NCBI RefSeq assembly: GCF_009617595.1
Contig: NZ_WIXK01000010.1
Coordinates: 41,361-105,360, forward strand
Length of the DNA stretch: 64,000 nucleotides
Origin: Tritonibacter aquimaris
Lineage (GTDB): Bacteria > Pseudomonadota > Alphaproteobacteria > Rhodobacterales > Rhodobacteraceae
Direction: 5' to 3'
Shown in pieces: positions 17,212-25,996 of this stretch. Under the pieces are notes generated by a model, which saw nothing but the letters and a program-made list of their open reading frames with translations, ran no database searches and was not told where the DNA came from. Each line of letters begins with the position of its first letter. Position 1 is the first letter of the stretch. Both the position numbers and the translations under genes were made by a program.

Positions 17212-19182
17212 TTGCGCTCCGTACGACTTCGACTGCTGTTGCTGGCCCTGCTTCCCATCAGCGTTTTGATCCCGCTACTGCTGACCTTGGCGATGGCGCG
17301 TTGGAATGCGGATTACGATGATGTTTTGATTTCAAAAGTCGAAAGCGATCTGAAAATCGCGCGGCAGTATCTTGAACAACTTAAAGCTGGCACAGGTGGC
17401 GCACTACAAAGCCTTGCTGAATCTGAATTGCTCCGCGAGGTGCTGGACGCGCCTGCCCGCGAACGGAGACGTTTTCTAACCCAACGCCAACGCAACCTGG
17501 ATCTCGATTTCCTTGTTTACATACCGCTGGCGCAGCTGGCTCCAGAGCATCTTAGATGGCCCGTGGTTGAGGCTGCCTCACGGGGGAAAACCCGCTCATA
17601 CATCGATGTATTCACGTCAGAGAATTTGGCGCAATACTCTAAAACACTGGCAGATCGTGCCCGGATGCCCTTACTTAAAACTGAGGCCGCGGTCCCAACC
17701 AAACGGACCGTTGAAGACCGCGGTATGATCATCCACGCCGCCGCACCTGTGCAGCTCAAAGGGCATCGTGGCATCCTGGTTGGTGGGATACTCTTAAACC
17801 GCAACCTCACCTTCATCGACACCATAAACAGCCTCGTCTACCAGGACAGCGCGCAAGAGCGCGGCCGCAAGGGCACAGCCACGCTGTTTCTGGATGACAC
17901 ACGCATATCCACCAATGTGCGCCTGTTTGAAGACGTGCGCGCGCTTGGCACACGTGTTTCAGCCGTTGTCAGCAACGCGGTGCTGGTGAAAGGTGAAACC
18001 TGGCTTGATCGTGCCTTTGTGGTGAATGATTGGTACATCTCAGGCTACCTCCCCTTGAGTGACAGTTTTGGCCAACGCATCGGCATGCTCTATGTTGGCT
18101 TTGTTGAAGCGCCCTTCTCGGCTGCAAAACGCGCCGCCTACTGGAGCATCCTTTTTGCATTCATCGCGGTGATGGCCATTTCTGCGCCACTGTTTTTGTC
18201 GCTGGCAAAAGGCGTCTTTGCACCGCTTGAACGCATGACCAAGACAATGCACCGAGTAAAACAAGGCAACCTCGCCGCACGCATTGGCCTGGTGTCCACT
18301 GGCGATGAAATCGGTCAGGTTGCACAGGATCTTGATATGCTGCTCGATCAGGTTCAGGAGCGGGATCAGAAACTGCGCGACTGGGCAGAAGAGCTGAACA
18401 CACGGGTCGAGGAACGCACCGCCGAGCTGAAGGCGACCAATGCAAAGCTCGAAGACACGTATCATCAACTGGTCACTGCCGAAAAGCTCGCCTCCATCGG
18501 GGAAATCACCGCAGGCGTTGCCCATGAAATCAACAATCCGGTCGCGGTTATTCAGGGCAATGTGGATGTGATCCGCATGACGCTCGACACTGAGGCGGCC
18601 CCCATTAAAACCGAGCTTGATCTTATCGACAATCAGGTCATGCGTATCAGCGCCATTGTTGGAAAACTGCTGAAATTCTCCCGCCCGTCTGATTACGGCA
18701 ACTTCGCCGAAAGCCTCAATATCGCCCCCCTGATTGAAGACTGCTTGCTGCTGGTCGCCCATATGATTTCACAACAGAACATCTCTGTTGAAACCTCACT
18801 CGATGCGGTGCCCGACGTGCGTATTGATCCGGGTGAATTGCAACAAGTCGTCATCAACCTGATCATCAATGCATCTCAGGCGATGGAAGGGACCGGCACG
18901 CTGACGCTGGGCCTGCGTGCAAAAGAACGAAGCGATGTGGCAGGTGTTGAACTGACGGTTGCGGATACGGGCCCGGGCATCGCAGCAGACAAGCTCAACA
19001 AACTGTTTGATCCGTTTTTTACCACCAAGATCGGCAAAGGCACCGGGCTTGGCCTTTCTATCAGCCAGACCCTGATCCAAAGCGCAGGTGGTTTTATAAC
19101 GGCTGAAAACCGCAGCAGTGGTGGGGCAGCCTTCAGAATTTGGCTGCCCGCTGCACCAGCGACAAAACTCGCGGCTCAGTAA
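17212..19182 (+). CDS. Cache-domain sensor histidine kinase
   Basis: A 656-residue membrane sensor with one N-terminal membrane segment (RLRLLLLALLPISVLIPLLL), a roughly 280-residue periplasmic Cache-type domain, a second membrane segment near 310-335, HAMP, a HisKA H-box (GVAHEINNPVAVI, His near 437), and an HATPase domain (NASQAM, DTGPGIA, GTGLGLSIS). No ATG fits; the TTG at 17212 follows AGGTGG, while another TTG at 17182 has no clear ribosome site. It is convergent with the response regulator gene and beside the formate dehydrogenase island, so the two are probably partners. Confidence 0.9.
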   Translation: MRSVRLRLLLLALLPISVLIPLLLTLAMARWNADYDDVLISKVESDLKIARQYLEQLKAGTGGALQSLAESELLREVLDAPARERRRFLTQRQRNLDLDFLVYIPLAQLAPEHLRWPVVEAASRGKTRSYIDVFTSENLAQYSKTLADRARMPLLKTEAAVPTKRTVEDRGMIIHAAAPVQLKGHRGILVGGILLNRNLTFIDTINSLVYQDSAQERGRKGTATLFLDDTRISTNVRLFEDVRALGTRVSAVVSNAVLVKGETWLDRAFVVNDWYISGYLPLSDSFGQRIGMLYVGFVEAPFSAAKRAAYWSILFAFIAVMAISAPLFLSLAKGVFAPLERMTKTMHRVKQGNLAARIGLVSTGDEIGQVAQDLDMLLDQVQERDQKLRDWAEELNTRVEERTAELKATNAKLEDTYHQLVTAEKLASIGEITAGVAHEINNPVAVIQGNVDVIRMTLDTEAAPIKTELDLIDNQVMRISAIVGKLLKFSRPSDYGNFAESLNIAPLIEDCLLLVAHMISQQNISVETSLDAVPDVRIDPGELQQVVINLIINASQAMEGTGTLTLGLRAKERSDVAGVELTVADTGPGIAADKLNKLFDPFFTTKIGKGTGLGLSISQTLIQSAGGFITAENRSSGGAAFRIWLPAAPATKLAAQ

Positions 19183-19201
19183 CTCGCTGCTCAGTAAAAG
19201 G

Positions 19202-20551
19202 TCACAATCCCCAGGACGCACATTTGCGATCGATGGTTTTACGTGAAACACCAAGACGGCGCGCGGCCTCAGCGCGGTTGCCCTCACAGGCGTCCAACAC
19301 ATGCATAATGTGGCGCTGTGTAACAAGATCAAGCGATTCAATCGCCGCCTGCCCGGTCACCTCACCCTGGCCCGAAAACTCTTCCGGGAATTCGCCCAGG
19401 ATCATCGAGCGTTCAATCAGATTGCGCAGCTCACGCACATTGCCAGGCCAGTCATAGCGGCTGAACTTCAGCAAGGTCTCTTCGTTCAGCGCCATAGGTG
19501 GCATGCCCAGCGTGGTTGAGAACTGCTCCATAAAAAAGGCTGCAAGTTCAACAATATCCTCCACCCGATCCTTGAGCGGCGGCATTTCTATCTGAACCAC
19601 ATTGATACGGTGATAAAGATCCGCGCGAAAACGCCCCTCGCGCACCGCCGCTTCGAGATCCGCATTTGTGGCAAAAAGAAAACGCAGATTGAGCGGGATA
19701 TCACGCTCTGCCCCAACCGGGCGTACCCGCTGGTCTTCTAGCACGCGCAACAGCGCGGCTTGGACCTGCTCCGGCATCTGCGCGACCTCATCAAGAAACA
19801 AGGTGCCGCCGTCTGCGTGCATAAACAGGCCACCCTGCGCACTGTTTTGCCCATCGGCCTGACCAAACAGTTCATGCGCGATGCGATCGGCTGCAATGGC
19901 GGCGCAGTTCACCGCGACAAATGGTTTGGACGCGCGATCAGACAGCGAATGCAGCGTGCGTGCCGCAATCTCTTTGCCGGTCCCGCTTGCCCCGGTAAAC
20001 AGCACCGGAGTGGGCAGTGGCGCCAGTCGGCGCAGCATACCACGCGCCTTGTTGATGACGGCGGATTTGCCCAGCAGACGCCCACGCGTCGCCCCTCCCT
20101 CAACCGAGAGCTCATGTTTCAGCAGGTAGTTTTCGCGGCGCAGATATTTACGATCCAACGCCCGCGCGACTGAGTTCAGGATCTGATTGGCCCGAAAGGG
20201 CTTCAGAACAAAATCGGCAACACCAGAACGCAATGCCTGAATGGCGGTTTCCAGATCCGCATAGGCGGTGACCAGTATCGTGTCGGCGAACAGGCCAACC
20301 TTATGCTGCTCTTGCACCCACTCGAGACCGGTTTTGCCAGGCATGATATTGTCGAGGATCACCAGATCAAAATGGCTCTGATCCAAAATCGCCGTCGCCT
20401 CCGCAGCTGAGGCCGCCTGCTCTACCCGCTTGCACCGCGGTTCAAGGATTTTGGACATGAAATTGCGCATGCCCGGTTCGTCATCGATGATCAGAATCGA
20501 TGCGCCTACAAGACTGTCGCCATATTCGTCACGCGGTGCTGGGGCTTGCAT
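19202..20551 (-). CDS. NtrC-like response regulator lacking the GAFTGA motif
   Basis: A 449-residue protein with a receiver domain (phospho-Asp about 67, VILDNIMPG; LKPF), an AAA+ domain (Walker A GASGTGKE; Walker B GGTLFLDEV) and a C-terminal Fis-type helix-turn-helix (EAARRLGVSRKTIDRK). Where sigma-54 activators carry ELFGHxxGAFTGA, this protein reads ELFGQADGQNSAQGG (about residues 228-242), so the sigma-54-contacting loop is absent. It may act with another sigma factor, as known for NtrC of Rhodobacter capsulatus. The ATG at 20551 shares one base with the stop of the upstream small gene. Confidence 0.92.
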   Translation of the reverse strand: MQAPAPRDEYGDSLVGASILIIDDEPGMRNFMSKILEPRCKRVEQAASAAEATAILDQSHFDLVILDNIMPGKTGLEWVQEQHKVGLFADTILVTAYADLETAIQALRSGVADFVLKPFRANQILNSVARALDRKYLRRENYLLKHELSVEGGATRGRLLGKSAVINKARGMLRRLAPLPTPVLFTGASGTGKEIAARTLHSLSDRASKPFVAVNCAAIAADRIAHELFGQADGQNSAQGGLFMHADGGTLFLDEVAQMPEQVQAALLRVLEDQRVRPVGAERDIPLNLRFLFATNADLEAAVREGRFRADLYHRINVVQIEMPPLKDRVEDIVELAAFFMEQFSTTLGMPPMALNEETLLKFSRYDWPGNVRELRNLIERSMILGEFPEEFSGQGEVTGQAAIESLDLVTQRHIMHVLDACEGNRAEAARRLGVSRKTIDRKCASWGL

Positions 20552-20685
20552 CAATGCTCTTCACTCAACCGCACAGCATCGCCCGACAACCGGTCAGCTG
20601 CCGAAAAACCGATTTCATCGAGCAAAAAATCCGCAGCCACAGCAATCAGGAAAATGGCAGCAAACCCGGTAAACATCACTTTCAT
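20551..20685 (-). CDS. Small single-pass membrane protein, coupled to the response regulator
   Basis: A 44-residue protein beginning MKVMFTGFAAIFLIAVAADF, with one hydrophobic helix and an acidic polar tail ending RLSEEH. GAGGG lies 9 bases before the ATG at 20685; an in-frame ATG at 20694 is too close to that site. The stop codon overlaps the response regulator ATG as TGATG, a sign of translational coupling. It lies between the formate dehydrogenase gamma gene and the regulator. No family is recognised. Confidence 0.65.
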   Translation of the reverse strand: MKVMFTGFAAIFLIAVAADFLLDEIGFSAADRLSGDAVRLSEEH

Positions 20686-20776
20686 CTGTTCCATCCCTCA
20701 ATGGATGCCATGCCTGTATCTGACCGAAATACATCAGCCTGAAATACACATGGCGCAATTGGACATACTAGCCTAG

Positions 20777-20807
20777 GCAGCGCGCCAAACAAAGGCCAGC
20801 GCGCTGC
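20777..20807. terminator. Stem-loop after the formate dehydrogenase genes
   Basis: GCAGCGCGC (20777-20785) pairs with GCGCGCTGC (20799-20807) around a 13-base loop, just downstream of the gamma subunit gene on the minus strand. There is no T-tract, so it may be a weak terminator or a processing signal. Confidence 0.4.
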
Positions 20808-20823
20808 AAATTCGCACAGGCTT

Positions 20824-22011
20824 TTACTCAGCTGCATGGCGTGCTGCAGCCTTAGATTTTTCTTCTTCCAGCCAGATAGAGTGGTGCTGATGTGCCCAGG
20901 CTTCATCCACCTCACCGCTGCCCATGGCGTCGTATGCACCTTCCATACCAACAGAGCCGATATAGATATGGGCAATCACAATCGCCATCAGCACAAAGGC
21001 CACAATCGCGTGCCACAGCTGCGCAAGCTGCATTTCTTCCTGCGGTGCAAGGCTGGTTGGCAATGTCCCAAGACCAACAAGTTCAGGCACACCCGTTGTG
21101 TTGAGGAAGGCAAAGGTCTTGGCAAAAAGCGGTAGCTCATACGGGAACAACAGCGACACGCCCGAGATCGCGATAGAGCCACCAAACAGGATCACCGACC
21201 AGAAAATCACCTTTTGGCCCGCATTGAATTTCTTTGCAGGCGGGTGGTTTTTACCAATGATGCCGCCAAACTGCTTGATCCAGACAATATCACCGCGGCT
21301 GGGAATATTGTGACCAACCCACATGAAAAACACCATCAGCAGCGCCAGCATAAAGGCCCAGGATACATTGTTGTGGATCCATTTTCCGCCAATCAGCAGG
21401 ACCGAATTCGCCTCATGTCCCAAAAGCGGTATGATCCCCACCCGACCAAACAGGGTAAAAAGACCAGTAACTCCAAGCAGGATAAAGGAGCCCGCCAACA
21501 TCCAATGGGCAAAGCGTTCAATCGCCTTGAACCGTGTGACGGTCTTGCCAGTGCTTTCACCGTCGACACCAATACGACCACGCAGCAGGTAAAATACAAC
21601 CAGCGCGCCCAATGTGCCGATCAACAACCAGCCGCCATAGCTGCGCAGTGGCCCGTCGCGAAACATTAGCCAGCGCATGCCGCCGTCCTGGATAAGAACG
21701 CTTGCCACGTCGCCACCGGCGGATACGCGCACGTCAGCCGTATCATAGCGCAGCGCGCGCCAAACTTCGGAATCTGACACGCCACCAAGGGTGCCAAGCT
21801 GATCCGTCGTCGCTGCCGCCTGATCCGGGTTGCCCACATTGTTGCGCCGGAAACCATCGTCCAGCTGCAGCTGCTGTTGACGCGCGAGAATGTCGTCAAG
21901 CGTCTGCGCCCCGCCAGTGGCAGAACGATCCGGCGTGGATTGAGCCAAAGCAGGCACCGACACCAAAGCGGTCAAAGCCGCCCAGAGAAGTGCAAAAGCA
22001 ATGCGCAGCAT
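20824..22011 (-). CDS. Formate dehydrogenase gamma subunit (cytochrome b)
   Basis: A 395-residue membrane subunit that should carry electrons from the periplasmic formate dehydrogenase to the quinone pool through b hemes. It has a signal peptide (MLRIAFALLWAAL to VPALAQ), a roughly 120-residue periplasmic stretch and then several membrane helices with His residues in FKAIERFAHWMLAGS and LWHAIVAFVLMAIVIAHIYIG. The ATG at 22011 is 7 bases from AGGAG and is preferred to GTG at 22017. It is the last structural gene of the alpha-beta-gamma set. Confidence 0.93.
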   Translation of the reverse strand: MLRIAFALLWAALTALVSVPALAQSTPDRSATGGAQTLDDILARQQQLQLDDGFRRNNVGNPDQAAATTDQLGTLGGVSDSEVWRALRYDTADVRVSAGGDVASVLIQDGGMRWLMFRDGPLRSYGGWLLIGTLGALVVFYLLRGRIGVDGESTGKTVTRFKAIERFAHWMLAGSFILLGVTGLFTLFGRVGIIPLLGHEANSVLLIGGKWIHNNVSWAFMLALLMVFFMWVGHNIPSRGDIVWIKQFGGIIGKNHPPAKKFNAGQKVIFWSVILFGGSIAISGVSLLFPYELPLFAKTFAFLNTTGVPELVGLGTLPTSLAPQEEMQLAQLWHAIVAFVLMAIVIAHIYIGSVGMEGAYDAMGSGEVDEAWAHQHHSIWLEEEKSKAAARHAAE

Positions 22012-22102
22012 CGGCACACTCCTTTAGATATATATGAGTTGTAACTTTAGTGACGCGAAATGGCCCGGCGAACCCGGGCCATCGCTTGTCGTTTAAAAGG
22101 CC

Positions 22103-22696
22103 TTAGCCGCCTTTTTGATCGTAGGCGGTTCCCCAGCCCCAGGCACCAGTGCCAAAGCCACGGGCAACCACACGTTCGCGGTACACCGCAGAAACGGTAT
22201 CACCGTCACCAGCAAGCAGCGCCTTGGTGGAACACATCTCTGCACAGATCGGCAGCTTGCCTTCCGCAATACGGTTGCGCCCGTATTTCTGGAATTCCGC
22301 TGCAGAGTTGTTCTCCTCTGGACCGCCCGCGCAGAAGGTACATTTGTCCATCTTGCCACGGCTGCCAAAATTACCCGCCTGCGGATACTGCGGCGCGCCA
22401 AACGGGCACGCGTAGAAACAGTAACCACAACCGATGCAGAGGTCTTTGGAGTGCAGAACCACACCCTCTTCAGACTGATAGAAACAATCTACCGGGCAGA
22501 CCGCCATACAGGGCGCATCCGAACAATGCATACAGGCGACAGAGATCGACCGTTCGCCGGGGTAACCATCATTGATGGTTACCACACGACGGCGGTTGAT
22601 GCCCCAAGGCACCTCATGCTCGTTCTTACAAGCGGTGACACAGGCGTTGCATTCGATGCAGCGTTCAGCGTCACACAGGAACTTAGCTCTTGCCAT
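22103..22696 (-). CDS. Formate dehydrogenase beta subunit (4Fe-4S)
   Basis: A 197-residue ferredoxin-like subunit with four cysteine clusters: CIECNACVTACKNE, CMHCSDAPCMAVCP, CIGCGYCFYACP, and CTFC with a later CAEMC. This suits four [4Fe-4S] centres linking the catalytic subunit to the membrane cytochrome. There is no own signal peptide; export probably occurs in complex with the Tat-signal alpha subunit. AAGGAG lies before the ATG, and the gap to the alpha gene is 12 bases. It is shorter than the E. coli FdnH/FdoH type because it lacks the C-terminal membrane anchor. Confidence 0.94.
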   Translation of the reverse strand: MARAKFLCDAERCIECNACVTACKNEHEVPWGINRRRVVTINDGYPGERSISVACMHCSDAPCMAVCPVDCFYQSEEGVVLHSKDLCIGCGYCFYACPFGAPQYPQAGNFGSRGKMDKCTFCAGGPEENNSAAEFQKYGRNRIAEGKLPICAEMCSTKALLAGDGDTVSAVYRERVVARGFGTGAWGWGTAYDQKGG

Positions 22697-22708
22697 CTTG
22701 GTTTCTCC

Positions 22709-25603
22709 TTATGCTGCGCTGATCTTGCAGAGAGTACATTTCGTCTCCTGCATCTGCGTGACTGAGTCATACCCGTAGGTCTGCGCGGTGTTGGTGCTTT
22801 CACCCAAGACATAGGGGTCAGCGCCTTCCGGATACTTGTGACGCAGGTCTTCGCCCTGGAAGTGCCCACCAAAGTGGAACGGCATGAACGCCACACCTTC
22901 ACCAACACGGGGGGTTACCATGGCCATCACTTTGACCTTGCCACCCTCAGGGCCTTCAACCCAGACCTGCGCACCATCGCGTACACCCAGATCATTGGCG
23001 TCACGTGGGTTGATCTCCACAAACATGTCCTGCTGAAGTTCCGCCAACCAAGGGTTGGAACGGGTCTCTTCACCACCACCTTCATATTCAACCAGACGGC
23101 CGGAGGTCAGGATAATCGGGTAATCCTTGGACACATCCTTTTTCTGGATCGAGGCATAAAGGGTCGGCAGACGATAGTCTTTGCGGTCCTCATACGTGGG
23201 GTAGTCCGCAACCAGATCACGACGATTGGTATAAAGCGGCTCACGGTGGATCGGAATTGGATCCGGGAAGGTCCAGACAACCGCACGGGCCTTGGCGTTG
23301 CCAAAAGGCGCACACTCATGCTTGATCGCAACACGCTGGATACCGCCTGAAAGGTCGGTTTTCCAGTTGGTTTTGGGTCCCGCAACCGCATCAATGCTTG
23401 CGCGTTCTTCTGCGGTCAGATCACCATCCCAGCCAAGATCCATCAGCATCTGCATGGTAAACTCGGGATAGCCGTCCTTGATCTCGGAGTTCTTGGAATA
23501 AACCCCTTCGGCCAACAGGTTCTCACCATCACGTTCCACACCAAAACGCGCGCGGAATGTCAGGCCACCCTCAGACACAGGCTGTGACATGTCATAGAGG
23601 TTCGGCGTGCCCGGGTGGTTCATCTCTGGCGTGCCCCAGCAGGGCCACGGCAAACCGTAGTAATCCCCATGTGCCGGACCACCAACCGCGCGCAGCGTGG
23701 TTTTGTCAAAGGTGTGCTGGTTCTCCATATGCAGTTTGATCCGCTCCGGAGACTGACCGGTATAACCAACGGTCCACATGCCGCGATTGAACTCGCGGGT
23801 GATGCTTTCGATGTTGGGGGTCTCGTCGTCTTCCATCTCGATATTGCGGAACAGACGATCTGCAAAACCGAACTTCTTGGCAAACTTCGCAATGATGATG
23901 TGATCAGGCTTGGATTCAAACAGTGGATCCACCACCTTTTCACGCCACTGCAGCGAGCGGTTGGACGCGGTGACCGAGCCACGGGTTTCAAACTGCGTTG
24001 AAGCTGGCAGCAGATAAACCCCATCGGTGCGATCATGCAAAATCGCCGAAACTGTTGGATACGGGTCGATCACGACCAGCATGTCCAGTTTCTCCATGGC
24101 GGTTTTCATTTCCGTCATACGCGTCTGCGAGTTCGGCGCGTGTCCCCAAAGAACCATGGCCCGAACATTGTTGGGCTGGTCGATGTTTGCACCATCTTCC
24201 AAGACACCGTCGATCCAGCGGCTCACCGGGATACCCTTGAGGTTCTGCATCGACTTTTCTTTGCCGTCAGCCCCCTTGATGGAGCCAAAGCGGTTGGACA
24301 GCCACTCGCCATCTTCACCCCAGACACGGCCCCAATGCGCCCATGCGCCTCCGGTCAGGCCATAGTAGCCCGGCAGAGTGTGGGACAGAACGCCAAGGTC
24401 GGTTGCGCCCTGCACGTTGTCGTGGCCACGGAAGATATTGGTGCCACCACCCGAGGTGCCCATGTTGCCCAGCGCCAGCTGCAGCACACAATAGGCACGG
24501 GTGTTGTTGTTACCGGTGGTGTGCTGTGTGCCACCCATACACCAGATCACGGTGCCGGGACGGTTGTTCACAAGCGTATGAGCCACGCGACGCAGCTGCT
24601 CACCCGGTGCGCCAGTGACGCGCTCGACCTCTTCGGGGTTCCATTTCTTTACCTCGGTGCGGATCTGGTCCATGCCCCAAACACGGGTGCGGATGAACTC
24701 TTTGTCTTCCCAACCGTTTTCAAAGATGTGCCACAGCAGCCCCCAGACCAGCGCCACATCGGTGCCGGGACGGAACCGCACATATTCGTCCGCATGGGCC
24801 GCAGTGCGGGTAAAGCGCGGATCACATACGATCAATGGCGCGTTGTTTTGCTCTTTGGCCTTCAGCACGTGCTGCAGCGATACCGGGTGTGCTTCAGCAG
24901 GGTTACCACCAATGATAAAGATCGCACGCGAATTGTGGATGTCGTTGTAGCTGTTGGTCATGGCGCCGTAGCCCCATGTATTGGCAACACCCGCAACCGT
25001 GGTTGAGTGACAGATCCGCGCCTGGTGATCGACGTTATTGGTGCCCCAATAGGCGGCAAATTTGCGGAACAGATAGGCCTGTTCGTTGCTGTGTTTGGCC
25101 GAACCCAGCCAATACACACTGTCGGATCCGCTTTCTTCGCGGATCTGCATCATCTGGTCGCCCACCTCATCGATGGCCTGCTCCCAGGAGATGCGCTTCC
25201 ATTCGCCACCCTCTTTTTTCATCGGGTACTTCAGGCGGCGTTCACCGTGAGCATGTTCGCGCACAGAGGCACCTTTGGCGCAATGCGCACCCAGGTTGAA
25301 CGGGCTGTCCCAGCCGGGCTCTTGCCCAACCCAGACACCACCCTGCACCTCGGCCACAACGGTGCAGCCAACGGAACAGTGGGTACAAACGGATTTAACT
25401 GTATTCATCGCGCCGGTTGCAGCCGCGGCCGCATTGGCCTGTGTTACGCTGCCGCCTGTAGCGCTGATAGCAGCCAAGCCACCAATGGCGAGGCCGGATC
25501 CACGCAGAAATGCACGGCGGTCAACGGATGTTTCCGCAACCTTGGACAGGATACTTGTCCGCTGGGGGCGTTTCGCAACCCCGTTGGTCTTTTTCCTAAG
25601 CAT
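22709..25603 (-). CDS. Formate dehydrogenase alpha subunit (Mo/W-bisMGD)
   Basis: A 964-residue catalytic subunit oxidising formate to CO2 in the periplasm. The Tat signal is DRRAFLRGSGLAIGG (about 28-42). A proximal [4Fe-4S] site uses Cys73, 76, 80 and 108. The active-site ligand is Cys about 198 (QARICHSTTVAG), not selenocysteine; no in-frame TGA is present. The C-terminal molybdopterin dinucleotide-binding domain carries LTSGRLVEYEGGG. GGGAGG precedes the ATG. A TupABC-type tungstate importer at 32.6-34.8 kb makes tungsten a possible metal. Whether Mo or W is used cannot be read from sequence. Confidence 0.96.
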   Translation of the reverse strand: MLRKKTNGVAKRPQRTSILSKVAETSVDRRAFLRGSGLAIGGLAAISATGGSVTQANAAAAATGAMNTVKSVCTHCSVGCTVVAEVQGGVWVGQEPGWDSPFNLGAHCAKGASVREHAHGERRLKYPMKKEGGEWKRISWEQAIDEVGDQMMQIREESGSDSVYWLGSAKHSNEQAYLFRKFAAYWGTNNVDHQARICHSTTVAGVANTWGYGAMTNSYNDIHNSRAIFIIGGNPAEAHPVSLQHVLKAKEQNNAPLIVCDPRFTRTAAHADEYVRFRPGTDVALVWGLLWHIFENGWEDKEFIRTRVWGMDQIRTEVKKWNPEEVERVTGAPGEQLRRVAHTLVNNRPGTVIWCMGGTQHTTGNNNTRAYCVLQLALGNMGTSGGGTNIFRGHDNVQGATDLGVLSHTLPGYYGLTGGAWAHWGRVWGEDGEWLSNRFGSIKGADGKEKSMQNLKGIPVSRWIDGVLEDGANIDQPNNVRAMVLWGHAPNSQTRMTEMKTAMEKLDMLVVIDPYPTVSAILHDRTDGVYLLPASTQFETRGSVTASNRSLQWREKVVDPLFESKPDHIIIAKFAKKFGFADRLFRNIEMEDDETPNIESITREFNRGMWTVGYTGQSPERIKLHMENQHTFDKTTLRAVGGPAHGDYYGLPWPCWGTPEMNHPGTPNLYDMSQPVSEGGLTFRARFGVERDGENLLAEGVYSKNSEIKDGYPEFTMQMLMDLGWDGDLTAEERASIDAVAGPKTNWKTDLSGGIQRVAIKHECAPFGNAKARAVVWTFPDPIPIHREPLYTNRRDLVADYPTYEDRKDYRLPTLYASIQKKDVSKDYPIILTSGRLVEYEGGGEETRSNPWLAELQQDMFVEINPRDANDLGVRDGAQVWVEGPEGGKVKVMAMVTPRVGEGVAFMPFHFGGHFQGEDLRHKYPEGADPYVLGESTNTAQTYGYDSVTQMQETKCTLCKISAA

Positions 25604-25621
25604 TTTAAACCTCCCTAGCTG

Positions 25622-25633
25622 TCCCGATCGGGA
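25622..25633. promoter_or_regulatory. 12-base palindrome upstream of the FDH alpha gene
   Basis: TCCCGATCGGGA is a perfect palindrome 19-30 bases before the alpha-subunit ATG. A near-identical palindrome, CCCCGATCGGGG, lies upstream of zwf (39198-39209). It may be a protein-binding site or form a small RNA hairpin; nothing more is evident. Confidence 0.35.
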
Positions 25634-25725
25634 TTGCTCGGTTTGAATGTTGAACCGCGCGGCGGGTGGGCGTTTCGCAACCAGATGCCAGCGGCTGGGG
25701 TTAGGCTCAGCGCCCGGCTCTCAGA

Positions 25726-25923
25726 TCAGAACCGGATGCTTTCGTAATAGGCACGGGTATGTGCAGTATCTTGCATCTTGTCAGACGCCAGATCAGGCTC
25801 CGCAGGCGCTGCCGCCGCGTCCGAACCGCTTGTGGCCACCGCAACGGCTGCCACTGGGGCGGTTGTTGCCGCCAGTTTCAAAAAGTCACGACGACTGCTG
25901 CCGTTCTCTGCCTTCTTGCTCAT
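25726..25923 (-). CDS. Formate dehydrogenase region Tat-target protein
   Basis: A 65-residue protein that is mostly a twin-arginine signal (SSRRDFLKLAATTAPVAAVA) followed by a short acidic tail ending TRAYYESIRF. It matches the small formate-dehydrogenase-region Tat-target family (TIGR02811 type). AGGAGG lies before the ATG at 25923. It sits between the TorD-type chaperone and the alpha subunit genes. It is presumably an export or assembly partner, but its function is not established. Confidence 0.85.
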   Translation of the reverse strand: MSKKAENGSSRRDFLKLAATTAPVAAVAVATSGSDAAAAPAEPDLASDKMQDTAHTRAYYESIRF

Positions 25924-25996
25924 CTGTGATCCTCCTCCTGTTGGTTTTCGGCTCACGCTTCATTTGGAAAGGCTGCTGCCTCTCCGGTTTTGCGCA

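Noticed and set aside
22709..25603. Selenocysteine formate dehydrogenase
   Set aside because: The active-site position is an ordinary Cys codon and there is no in-frame TGA or need for SECIS.
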